The notes under the pieces are model-generated. The model ran no database searches and was not told the DNA's origin. It saw nothing but the letters and a program-made list of their open reading frames with translations. A stretch of DNA of 64,000 nt, taken from contig NC_056034.1 in the NCBI RefSeq assembly GCF_004379255.2, positions 40,096,887 through 40,160,886 of the forward strand. The letters are read 5' to 3'. Source of the DNA: Salvia splendens (lineage: Eukaryota; Streptophyta; Magnoliopsida; Lamiales; Lamiaceae). The translations under genes and the position numbers were made by a program. This document shows positions 9,901-20,300 of this stretch, piece after piece. Every line of letters starts with the position of its first letter. Position 1 is the stretch's first letter.

Positions 9901-10079
9901 ATGGCTAATCCGGTTAACAAAACACTAATTAACGGTTGACTGTCGAAAATTGATGACACCGTAAAAAAAGGACCAGGTCGACACGGATTTCATTTGTTAT
10001 GGACCCGTTTTTCAAAAAGTGAATGTTTTTGACCAAATTCGTATTTCGATTATATGTTTAGGACCAAAATTGACCTTTA
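9901..10079 (-). repeat. Right arm of the outer inverted repeat
   Basis: Reverse complement partner of 77-254. Its outer edge reads AAAATTGACCTTTA on the plus strand. Confidence 0.75.
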
Positions 10080-10807
10080 CTTATAACTACTCAAGTTTCT
10101 GTAAGCTTTATACCAAATAGTTATTAGGAACAAAATTATCATTGGCTCACCGAGACACGATTTTATAAGTAACAATTAGAAAATATGTCTCATTAATTTA
10201 TGAGATGTTTATTAATTGTAGGTATTTAAATTATAAAGTTTAGTTAAATTCTAATCGATCCCTTGAAGTTTAAAATTGGAATTTTCCTATTTATATACAA
10301 AATGTTGTCTTTAAATGTTATTCAAAATTACGAGTTTCATTAAAATGGAGTATTTTTTTTCTTTTATTTTCTTTTCTTATTTTAATAAAATTTTCATATT
10401 GAATATCATACATTTTGAATACAAAGGGGACAATTGAGAAATTGATACTTTATGATTTAATAATCCAATTTTAAATTTCACGGGACGAACCAAAGGTTGA
10501 CTGAATTTCATGCGTTAAATACATTAATTGAGATATTTGCCAATCGATAAACGTTTATTTCACAATTATATAACCGGCCATAATTAAGGTGCATGCGACG
10601 TGCCAACGAATGCTCAATAAGTAGAAATAACATGAATCTCGTTGACATAGTTTTGATATTGAAAAACAAAGAACCCTTTGATTAGAAGAAAACATCGAAA
10701 ATACATGTTATTGGAAATACAAAGTCGAAGAAACAAGAAACAAAATCACACGAAACAACAGTACTTTTCAAGCATGCATGGCTCATGGGTGTGTATAATT
10801 GGAGGTT
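10080..10807. other. Intergenic spacer
   Basis: AT-rich, no gene seen. The end nearest the PR-10 frame presumably holds its 3' untranslated region. Confidence 0.4.
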
Positions 10808-11271
10808 TTAAGCATCAGGATTGGCATGGAGGTAAGCTTCAATGGCCTTGAACATAGCCATGGCCTTCTCTTTCCCTTCCTTGATCTTCTCCTCACTAAT
10901 CTCAGCATCACCCTTCGTGTTGTAGATGCTCCTGTTCTTACAAATGCTCCCTCCATCTTCAGTTGGGACGATCTTCACATGATAAGTAACGGATTCATTA
11001 ACTCCTCCAAGAACATCCCCCTCGATTATGCTGTAACTGTGGGTCAAGTTCTCTTTGTCGATAGCATCCACGCGGTGATTGACGCTCTTGTACTGACTCC
11101 CTTCGCCAAAATGGATAAGCTTGATTGTCCCAACGCCACCATCCCCTTCCAAGATCTCGACGTTCTTGATTGCCTGGGGCATGATCTTGGGGACGAGGGT
11201 GTCAACATCGAGCACCACGGCCTTAAAAAATCCTTGGGGCCGAGATGAATGGAGTTATAATGAGAACCCAT
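10808..11271 (-). pseudogene. PR-10 / Bet v 1 family protein, single-base frameshift near the start
   Basis: The 136 residues from 11218 to 10808 are a clear PR-10/Bet v 1 body: the GDGGVGT phosphate-binding-like loop, FGEGSQYK, YSIIEGD and an ending YLHANPDA. PR-10 proteins are small cytosolic proteins with a hydrophobic ligand cavity, often induced by stress. The natural ATG at 11271 opens MGSHYNSIHLGPKDF, then the frame is lost at a run of six A's (plus strand 11225-11230), exactly where FFKAVVLDV should follow. One more base in that run would give a 154-residue protein, the normal family size. There is no intron. A good TATA box lies upstream. Either a recent inactivating deletion or a sequencing error in the homopolymer is possible. 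Confidence 0.85.
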
Positions 11272-11387
11272 GATCAGTAGAAGTAAAATGAGAAAAATGG
11301 AGTTATAATTAAGCAGGAAGATAAGATTTGTGTAATGGTTGTAAATGTTGCTTAGTGAGATGGGAAAATGTGAGAATCCAAGCTCTC

Positions 11388-11395
11388 TATTTATA
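11388..11395 (-). promoter_or_regulatory. TATA box of the PR-10 gene
   Basis: TATAAATA on the minus strand, 117 bp upstream of the ATG at 11271. The implied 5' leader is about 85-90 nt. Confidence 0.6.
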
Positions 11396-11399
11396 GCAT

Positions 11400-12463
11400 A
11401 GAATAGAATCGATGGTTCACTTTTTATTTTCTTAATTGTGTGGGCTTGTGTGTGTACGTAGCAAAAGTTGTTGACAAAGTTTACTCTTTCTTTTTGGTGG
11501 AGATTGTGAAACAAGAGTGCATGGCGTTCCAATGTTGCAGTAGAGTTTCATCTTCGTTCATAACTTAACATATTTATGATTCTATTCACTCATATACGCA
11601 CGATTATAGTCAACCTCATCTAGAAATGCAATTAATTTATAATTGAGTAGTTCAGCCAGTCTTTTCTTATTTAGATTTTAGGATCAACAACTTATTTCAT
11701 TATTATCAATTTGTCATTGTTTTCCGCCCGTCCTTACCATACATATAATTTGATTTCAACGTAGTCCATATTTTAAGTTTTTGGTCACTCTTCCCACTTT
11801 CAATTTTAAATCAAAGTATTAGTATATGATTGCCCTAGACTCCTAGTGCGTACCAACCTGCATCTTAAAAAATGATATTTTAGAATAAACTAGTGTAACG
11901 ATGTACTATTAATTATTTACTTTTACACTAGTTTAAATTTTTAGAAAATTAAACAACATTTATATAGCACAAAAATAATATAAATATATGGAGTATATAG
12001 GAATGTAATCATTACAAATTTAGCATTTGTCAAAATAATTACAAATTTAATAAATTCATAAAAAATAAGTATAATGCATTAATATTGTTTGTGAGAATAA
12101 ATCAAAATTGAATTAAATTATATACAATCAATTATAGAAAGTTTAGAATTTTAATTAAATGTATATATTAGAAACAGTTAATACTCAATTACTTCACTAA
12201 GAGTATTTAGGCCTGGTCTTTTATACATTTGGGCTCATAGTGCTATTTCGAATTCTAATCTTTTCATGACTATTTATATTTATTAATTGATTTTATAAAC
12301 ACAGTACAAAAACTCGACTCATCCCTAATGGGCTCAAACTCGACTATTGGCCAATAAACCATTTCAAATAAATTCATAATCAACTAAACAATTTATTGAA
12401 ATAATAATAGGAATAATAACTGGAATAATATTAACATTAAATTGGTACTGGAAAAAAAACATT
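11400..12463. other. Intergenic spacer
   Basis: Very AT-rich from 11880 to 12460. No gene or clear repeat boundaries are seen. Confidence 0.4.
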
Positions 12464-13657
12464 CTATCTCGTAATATGAGCAATGAAGGAATCCAGCTGA
12501 ACCCGCAATTCCCCGTCCGCCTCTCTCACAGCGGCCCCCAGCTCCTCCGCCGTCTTCCTAATCCGCTCCCCTTCCTCCGACGCCATCAATCTCCTCACCA
12601 TCACCACAATCCCCGTTTTCAAAACATCCGCAACCAGTGTGGGCTGATCGGCATGCATCGGCCTCGCCGCAATCGCCACCCCCGCCGTGATGCTCTCCAC
12701 GCACGAATTCCACCCGCAGTGGCTCATGAACCCCCCCGATCGCCGAATGCGTCAAAATATGCGGCTGCGGGGCCCACTCTCTCACTACAAATCCCTGATC
12801 ATCTCTCTCCCCAAACCCCTCCGGCAGCTCAGCCCTCCTTACGTCGCCATCGAACACGTCTCATTTATCCGCATCTCTCAGCACCAATAGGAACTTCACC
12901 CCGCTCTGCATTAGCTCCTGAGCTAGCTCAATTGTCTCCTCGTCTGATAAGGTAACCGTATTCCCGAAAGAGACGAAGATCACGGATCCCGGCTTCTGCT
13001 TATCCAGCCACTGTAGGCATTCATGGTGGAATTCGTCGGCAATTATGTGCGATTGTGATCTAGAATTAGGGCAAATTTTCCAGGCGAGCTTGTTTTTGCT
13101 AAGCTCTGACTTTTCTATAACCTCGATGTAAGCAGCTTCGATCGATTTAGAGGTGTTGCAGATCGTCCCTGACCTGAGCTCATACGACTCCGCTTGGAGA
13201 GAAGCGAATTTCTTCGCTCCGTCGCTCATATTGAAAGCAGGCAATGGTGTAGGATGCGGGAGAGGGAAGGGCAGCCCTAGCATCTCGCATTGGTAAGCGA
13301 TGGACGAGAAGGCGGAGAAGCAGACGGATTGGTACGATTCGGCGTTGTGGATCTGAGCGATGTCTTGGACCACGTGCGACATCCAAGGGTCGTGGACGAC
13401 GACGAGGCGCGTGAATTTGGGGGCGGTTTGGCGGGAGAGGGCGGCCTCGGCAACGGGCTTGAGGTGGGAGGGGTAGCGGGAGTTGGGGTTGGGAGGGATG
13501 GGGGGAGTGGGGATGTCGTGGAACTGGATTTTGGCCAGGTCTTGAGGCCGGCGGAGGAGATGAGGCATGCCAGCGGCAGCATTTGGTTTAGGTGGCTTTG
13601 GGGTAGATGTGGCACGGCCACCACTGCCACCGGAGATTGTTTCTCATCACTCATCAT
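12464..13657 (-). pseudogene. UDP-glycosyltransferase, zeatin O-glucosyltransferase-like, disabled
   Basis: Family 1 glycosyltransferases of this group move glucose from UDP-glucose to the side-chain oxygen of zeatin-type cytokinins. The N-terminus (VPHLPQSHLNQMLPLACLIS), mid-part (LAKIQFHDIPTPPIPPNPNS, VVVHDPWMSHVVQDIA, SVIFVSFGNT) and PSPG box ([26 protein letters not shown]) fit zeatin O-glucosyltransferases. Lesions: about 35 codons are missing, with a frame change, near 13550; an in-frame TGA at 12861-12863 follows RDADK; an extra base in a seven-C run (12731-12737) shifts the frame inside the PSPG box; and about 20 codons are missing after VLKTGIVV. Four independent defects make this a pseudogene and not a sequencing artefact. 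Confidence 0.88.
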
Positions 13658-14463
13658 AGTGTGTGTGTGTTGAAGGATTGTTTTGTGTCTTTTTTTTCAG
13701 TTCTTATAGGGTCCATTACCAAAAATGATAAAAATTGATATGAGACAAATTTTGTGAAACGGACGGATTTAGAAAAATTGGACAATCTTTGTGGGATAGA
13801 GGGAGTAAATGAATAATGGCAAAGCGTGTATTAATGCGATGGCGTATTGGCGTGGACTAAGTAGTAGTAGTTAGTGGCGTATCCAGTATAGGAACAAGGG
13901 GGTATTGATAGAATTTTAAAGAAAAAGAAATTTTGTGAGACGGACGGAAAAAGAAAAATGATCGATATAATTTTAAAGCTTCAAATCAATATAAGTATCG
14001 CACCCCGAATAAAAAATCCTCAACTGGTAGTAGTCTAAAAAAACAAATTTTGTTAGATGCGACGATGGATAATTTTTTAAATCTCGCAATTTCATATTCA
14101 GATTTTGAAAAGAGAGAGATAAACCATAAATGACATATTCTTCATGCTTTTATGTGTATCCAATAAAAATACATATGCATAAAATTAATTAAAAACATTA
14201 TCCACGACGGGTATATAGAATTAATAAATTGTGTATATAGAAAACAATTCATCTAATTAAAACCTAGTTGATTGTTCATTCCTTTTTAACGAGATGACCT
14301 TTTCTCTACCATGAAAAAGTAAATGACTATATCCTACGTGGTGAAAACTTTTGAAGCCATTGAATTTGCATGCATCACTCTTTATCACACAATTCCAACA
14401 GTCCTCCTTCCTTTGAGCTCCTAAATATAGAAGCAAAAACAACCACACCAACATCTCCAAAAC
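13658..14463. other. Intergenic spacer with a Stowaway-like remnant
   Basis: Near 13710-13806 lies CCATTACCAAAAATGATAAA and an end reading GATAGAGGGAGTA, typical of one half of a decayed Stowaway MITE. Nothing else is recognised. Confidence 0.4.
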
Positions 14464-14471
14464 TATATATA
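14464..14471 (+). promoter_or_regulatory. TATA box of the pectin methylesterase gene
   Basis: TATATATA, 74 bp upstream of the ATG at 14545, giving a short leader of about 45 nt. Confidence 0.5.
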
Positions 14472-14544
14472 ACCCCCTCTCGTCTTCCCAAAATCATCAA
14501 CCGCTCAGAACCAAACATTGAGCTCTAGTAAATAATAATAATCG

Positions 14545-16383
14545 ATGGCTGACACAAGGAATAAGTTCACGGCCGCGGCCGCCCTCGCCATCCTCCTCCT
14601 CGCGGCCTTCATGATCTCCGCTGCCAACGCCGCCGGGGACCCCCCAACGGAGGCCCCTAAAGAAGACAAAAAGGAGGGCGAGAAAGGCGAGTCCGGAACG
14701 GCGTCCACATTCTGCGAGAGCACCGACTACAAGGAGACGTGCCACAAGAGTCTAGAGAAGGCCAACGGCACTGAGCCTAAGGACCTCATCAAGGCTGCGT
14801 TCGACGCCGCCATAACCGAGCTCGAGAGCTCCATCAAGAACTCCGAAGCCTACAAGACCGTCCAGTCCGACCCAATGACCGAGAAGGCCCTCGCCGTGTG
14901 CGAGGAGGTTCTCAACATCGCCATCGACGATCTCAGAAGGTCGTTCGAGAAGGTCGATCAGCTCGACACCGGGACGCTTAAAAACAACATCGCCGACCTC
15001 AGGAACTGGCTCAGCGCCACCATTGCGCACAAGGAGACTTGCATCGACGCATTCGACAACACCACGGGCGAAACCGGGGCGAAGGTGAGGGATCTTTTGA
15101 AGACCTCGGGCGAGCTTTTGAGTAATGGTCTTGCGATGATTTCTCAATTGCAAAAGTTCGTTTCGTCGATTGATTTTGGGAAAATCGCGGAGGGGATTAA
15201 AGGCCTCACCGGCGGTGGTGAAAAGAGGGCTCTGTTTAGCAGTGATGAGGAGGTTCCGGATTTCGTGGAGTCGCACGCGAGGAGACTGATGGCGGCTGGA
15301 CCGGCGACGTTGAAGCCGGATGCGACGGTGGCGCAGGACGGGAGCGGGCAGTTCAAGACTATTAGTGAGGCGCTGGCTACGTTGCCTCCTAAGAATACCA
15401 AACCGTTTGTGGTTTTTGTGAAGGCCGGTTTGTATAAGGAGTATGTCGTGGTGCCGAAGGGCATGAACAACGTTTCGATCATCGGAGAGGGGCCGGAGAA
15501 GACGAGGATCACTGGTGACAAGTGTGTCAAGGGAGGGACACCCACCTTCCAGTCTGCAACTCTAAGTGAGTATCCTCTATTATATTCCTATTAAAGCATG
15601 ATGAATTCAAATTACGGATTTCACATCGATTGTGCAAGGCAATTACAAATTGTCGGCCGGTTATGCAAAATCTAACCATTTTTCACCGCAGCCGTGACCG
15701 GGGAAAGCTTCATGGCGAAGGACATAGCGGTGGAGAACACGGCCCCCGAGAGCCAGGCTGTGGCACTACGTATCAACGGCGACATGGGCGTGTTCCAAAA
15801 CGTCCACCTCGACGGCTTCCAAGACACCCTCTACTCCCACAGCTACAAGCAGTTCTACCGCGACTGCCGCATCAGCGGCACCATCGACTTCATCTTCGGT
15901 GACGCAAAGACCATCCTCCAAAACTGCGAGATCGTAGTGCGCAAGCCGCTCCCGAACCAGGCGTGCATGGTGACAGCGCAGGGGCGCAAGGACAAGAAGG
16001 GAGACGGCGTGATTGTCATCCAGGGCGGCACCATCACGGCTGAGAAGGCCTTCGTCGAGGCCAACCCGCCGCACGAGGCCTTCCTCGGCCGGCCCTGGAA
16101 GGAGTTCTCGAGGACGATCATCATGCAGGCAAACATCGACGCGTGCATCCAGCCCACCGGGTGGTCGCCGTGGATGGGGACATTCGCACTCAACACGCTC
16201 TACTACGGGGAGTGGGCCAACACCGGGCCAGGGGCGGACCTGTCGAAGCGGGTCAAGTGGAAGGGTATTAAGAAGATGACGCCGGAGATTGCGGCGGGAT
16301 TCACAGCTCAGAAGGTGTTCGTTTATGATGATTGGATCAAGAAGACTGGAGTTCCGTATGAGGCTGGGATGCTGCCTAAATAA
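14545..16383 (+). CDS. Pectinesterase with N-terminal inhibitor domain (group 2 PME)
   Basis: Removes methyl esters from cell-wall homogalacturonan. Two exons: 14545-15565 and 15692-16383, in phase, 570 residues. Residues 1-29 are a signal peptide or anchor. A PME-inhibitor-like pro-region has four cysteines (C57, C66, C119, C166) and is followed by an RRLM processing site (246-249), where subtilases cleave in the Golgi. The catalytic domain runs from about 255 to the end and keeps Q362, Q384, D385, D406 and R474 of LGRPW, with the spacing of the carrot enzyme. The disulphide pair C399/C419 is present. The coding sequence is markedly GC-rich beside its surroundings, notably in exon 2. The paralogue within this large family cannot be fixed from sequence alone. 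Confidence 0.95.
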
Positions 16384-17356
16384 GTGCCCTTGCTGTCTCT
16401 CTTCTTCACTTTTGGATTTTTAACAAAACTATATTCTTTCCGTTTCTTCATTTTTAGTGATTTGTTGGTGGCGATGGATATTCCGCCCCACTTAGGGTTT
16501 TCCTCTTTTTTTTGTTTGTCACTTCAAATTTAAATTAGTGGTAGTACAATCTTATGGACTTCTTTTTATTGGAGGTCCTCATTAGATAATTGTGTCAAAT
16601 GTATTTAAAACATTTGCACTGATATGATGATATCCATTTTTTATTATTGAAATTTTCGTTTTGGGTTATATTTTGCATTCATATCTGCATTAGTTTTTAC
16701 AATTATTTATAGTTCACCAATCTAACTAGAGCGGTATTATATTTATTGTGCAATTTTTAAGTAAATGATTGATCATGCGTATGCTTTATTATTCCATAAC
16801 TAGAAAATATAGTAACCCTTACATCCCACCATAATCAACTATAGTATTCTTTATTTAGAAATCCCACTAAAAACAAAGTCATTTCTTTTTTAAATACTCC
16901 CTTCCATCCTCCAATATGTTGTCCCATTTTAACTCAACATAGATTTTTTAAGAAATGTATTATAATGAAAAGTGGATTTAAAAAGTTAGTGAAATACAAA
17001 TCCTACTTTTTTATATTAATTTTATAATAAAATATGAATGAAAATAAATTAGTGGAGTGTAAGGTTCATTACCAAAAATGATAAAAATAAAGTAAGACAA
17101 TTAATATGAGACAGATCAAAATGAAAAATTGGGATACGTAGGGTTTATCAAGCTTGTACAATAGTACAAATTAAGAAAAGCACAACAACCACATGGAATA
17201 CAAATTAAAAGTTCCAAGAACTGTATAGGTATTGAACAAGATTACAATTCATCCTATTTTGGTGTTTTCCCTTGCAATCACGAACTAGAATTGATACATA
17301 CAATTAACCCGTAGGTTAGGTATCATCTAGCTTGCATTTTGCTTAATTAAGTAAAG
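16384..17356. other. Intergenic spacer with a probable Stowaway MITE
   Basis: From 16897 a left end CTCCCTTCCATCCTCC preceded by TA, with internal ATTACCAAAAATGATAAAAA and a degraded right end near 17135, suggests an old Stowaway element. The remainder is the two genes' 3' flanks. Confidence 0.4.
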
Positions 17357-20300
17357 CTAATCTTGTCCTTTCTTAAGTTGTTTTCGTTGCTTTCGTCTTT
17401 GCTCGTGCAAACCTGGTTACAGAGCAGAACGCATAAGAGACTCTAGTCAAGGGAACCAAAATGCAAGTCGAAGATTGAATATTAACAATGAAGAAAGGGC
17501 AAGTGATAATACGTTTTTTCATATCTTTCCTCTTCCTTCTCAAGTCGTTTGAATTTCTCTGCTTTTCTGCAATTGCTTTGAGATCCAAGTGTGGCTGAGA
17601 AGACAGTAAGAAACAAACATGAGTGCAGTACGAGAAAGTGCAGTGATTTATGCATCCTAACATGGAACAAGAGCCAAGCTTTTATTGTGCGAGATGGAAA
17701 TGGAGGTCGGAAATTTTTAGCATTACCTCATTACTTGCACTGCGCAATGCCTGAAGTGGTTCTACGCAATTTTGACCTATAACGACCAACCTTCTCCTTT
17801 TATTCGGACCTAAATCATTTGCATCCTCTGGTTTTCTCCTTGCAATTTCTTCAAATTGATTTTGAAGCAGCGACGAAACACCAGACTGGAAAGGTTTGAA
17901 ATCAGCTCGGATAATTAGAAACAGGCTTCAACCATAAGAGAATAATCGTAAATGATGACGTGACAAGTGGAAATACTATAGATATACGGCAGGCAGGCAG
18001 GTAGCATGTCTTAACACAACAAAAGTTTATCACTGAAATGTTAATCAAGCATAGATAAAATCCTAATTTTCTCTTGGCAGACTTTTCCACAGAAGTCATT
18101 ACATACTTACACGGCTGCAAAAACCGCCAAAGGCATGCAACCTAGATCTGGCAGAGTGAGGTCAGGAAACTTACATACTGAATCTGAAAACTCACTGTAA
18201 TTATACTATTCCTGACATAAGCCGGTCGAAGATAGAGGTAAATGAGAAAAAAAGGAAAAAGGTACTACATTCTTTAATTTGTTCCACACGCACAAACCTT
18301 TTACAACATGCTCTAGGAAGTGAGTGAAGTGAGAGTGTGCATGCACTAATTACTAATGTCAGATCAAATAATTTAAAATTGACATATGCTTACCCCAGTC
18401 ACAAAGCGCTTTGAAAATGTTCTGGGTTGTAATGGTCTGGAAAGTAGTGTGTTGAGCTCCTGCAATTTTAAAGGTCAAGACATGTCTTATTAAGAAAATA
18501 TAATTCATACGAATTCCATCTGCTTTGCTCAGAGTTCAGATGTGTGTAGATCAAACAATTGAGAACACTTCTTTACTAAATCCACACCTGCTGCAACTGC
18601 TTCAACTTATTTGATTGGGCTTTGTTTTGCCGATATTTCTTCACTCTGTCCTCCTCACTATCATTATCATCCAAAATCAATTCAACTGATTCAGCATTTC
18701 GCTCCAACCAACTTCTCTCAGCCTTTTCCTGATGAATTTAAGTTCATGACAATAAAAAATGTTAACATACAGCATAACATGAACAATTAAATCAGGACTA
18801 TGTAATAGCAGAAGACAAAACCTATGCTAAGGGGTTAATAAGTAACACGATTCAAAGACTTTTTATATATAAACAATGAATGGAATCCAAATGAAATTTC
18901 AGAGGACCTTCAATGATCAGGACTATAGGGGTTGGAAAAGTAAATGGTTTTACTGGACAGTTCAGAAGAAATATTGTAACAGAATGCAGTTCTCATTACC
19001 TGGGAACCCTTTCTGGCAATCTTGTCTATTTGATGTGCAAGAGATGATTGCTTCGTAATCTCTGGCATGCATGAGACCTCAACAGGGAACCGCTGGAAAC
19101 TTTCCTGGATAACAAGCCAATGAAACCATCACTTATTCAACCATTAAATGAATATGTATAGGTAAATAAATATTTCTTTATAACTATTCATATAAAATTT
19201 AGAAAGGCTACTGTAAAAGAAAATACAAGGGTAGTGGCTCACTTGACTAAGTACAAACTGACATAAATTCTATTTAAAATTTTGAATAGAATCTGTTAAC
19301 AACCTCATACATTCTACATAGCAAAGCCATAAAAAAGAACGTATGTAAAGATAAAGAGGAATATCATCATCAAATATCAAATCAAGAGGGTTTAAGGCTT
19401 AGGGTAAGTGTGTATGCATGAGTAAAGGAGCATCACCATGTTAACATTTAACAATGTACACTTACATTAACTTTAGGAGGTCTGGAAACTTTACATACTT
19501 AAAATGCCCATAAAACCTCATTAGGACTCGGTACACCGGTTGTACTTGTACATGGTTAAAAATATCAATCATTGTCACTGCTACAACAAAATCCAACAAT
19601 GTATTACCTTTGAAAAGGATCTGCACAAAGACGCAAATTTTGATGCATCATTCGGTGATATTAGAGCAATGCTACAACCATCCGTAGAGGCTCTAGCTGT
19701 TCTTCCACATCTATGGACGTATACCTACAGCAGTAAACTTATCCTGCTTAAAAACTGCAAGTCTCAGATAGAAAGCACCAAAATTTTAATAATGGCAAGA
19801 ATTACTTCAGCCGAAAGTGGAAGCTGGTAATGAACCACGGTCCGAACACCAGGAATGTCAAGGCCTCGTGCCGCAGCATCTGTAGCAACAAGAACGACAT
19901 GTTCATTTGCTCGGAAACGATCTATCGACTGCATTGAGCAAAAACACATGAAGCAAACAAAAGTGAGGAGTCAGAGAAAATAGGTTGAATCTCGGATAAT
20001 AACCATATATGCAGGTTGAGAATGGAAGTATCAGCATTGGCAAGAAATAAAAAGGTAAATTTTGGTCTTATTTCTCCAAAAGAGACTAATGTTCACCATA
20101 AGCTTGGGAGAAATAACACACTATCTAATTTAAATTTATTGTGCAAGCGCTATCAATGTTTCAATCAAATCACACTATGCTGTTGAATACCACGACCAAT
20201 CATTTAACTATGAAGTAGAACGTATTTCCAGTACTTCACAAATATTTTTTCAACTCTAAGAATATTGTTGTCTACATTTAAACTCTAGCCAAACTAAGTC

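Larger units (their letters stand above)
77..10079. mobile_element. Large composite inverted-repeat-bounded element, probably Mutator-like
   Basis: Two imperfect inverted repeats of about 180 bp face each other at 77-254 and 9901-10079. Both begin TAAAGGTCAATTTT at the outer edge and run in parallel to a shared GTGTTTTGTT and GGATTAG, at roughly 80% identity by eye. Everything between them, including a Stowaway MITE, a copia retrotransposon and a fold-back element, looks nested. Long terminal inverted repeats suggest a Mutator-like element, but I find no clean 9-bp target duplication (ATTATAGAC against CTTATAACT shares only the central TTATA) and no transposase. Two independent insertions in opposite orientation are the alternative. 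Without the copia and its target duplication the element would be about 4.7 kb. Confidence 0.5.

Noticed and set aside
14752..16196. Long antisense frames opposite the pectin methylesterase
   Set aside because: GC-rich coding sequence commonly leaves the opposite strand open; the sense frame has all family motifs.
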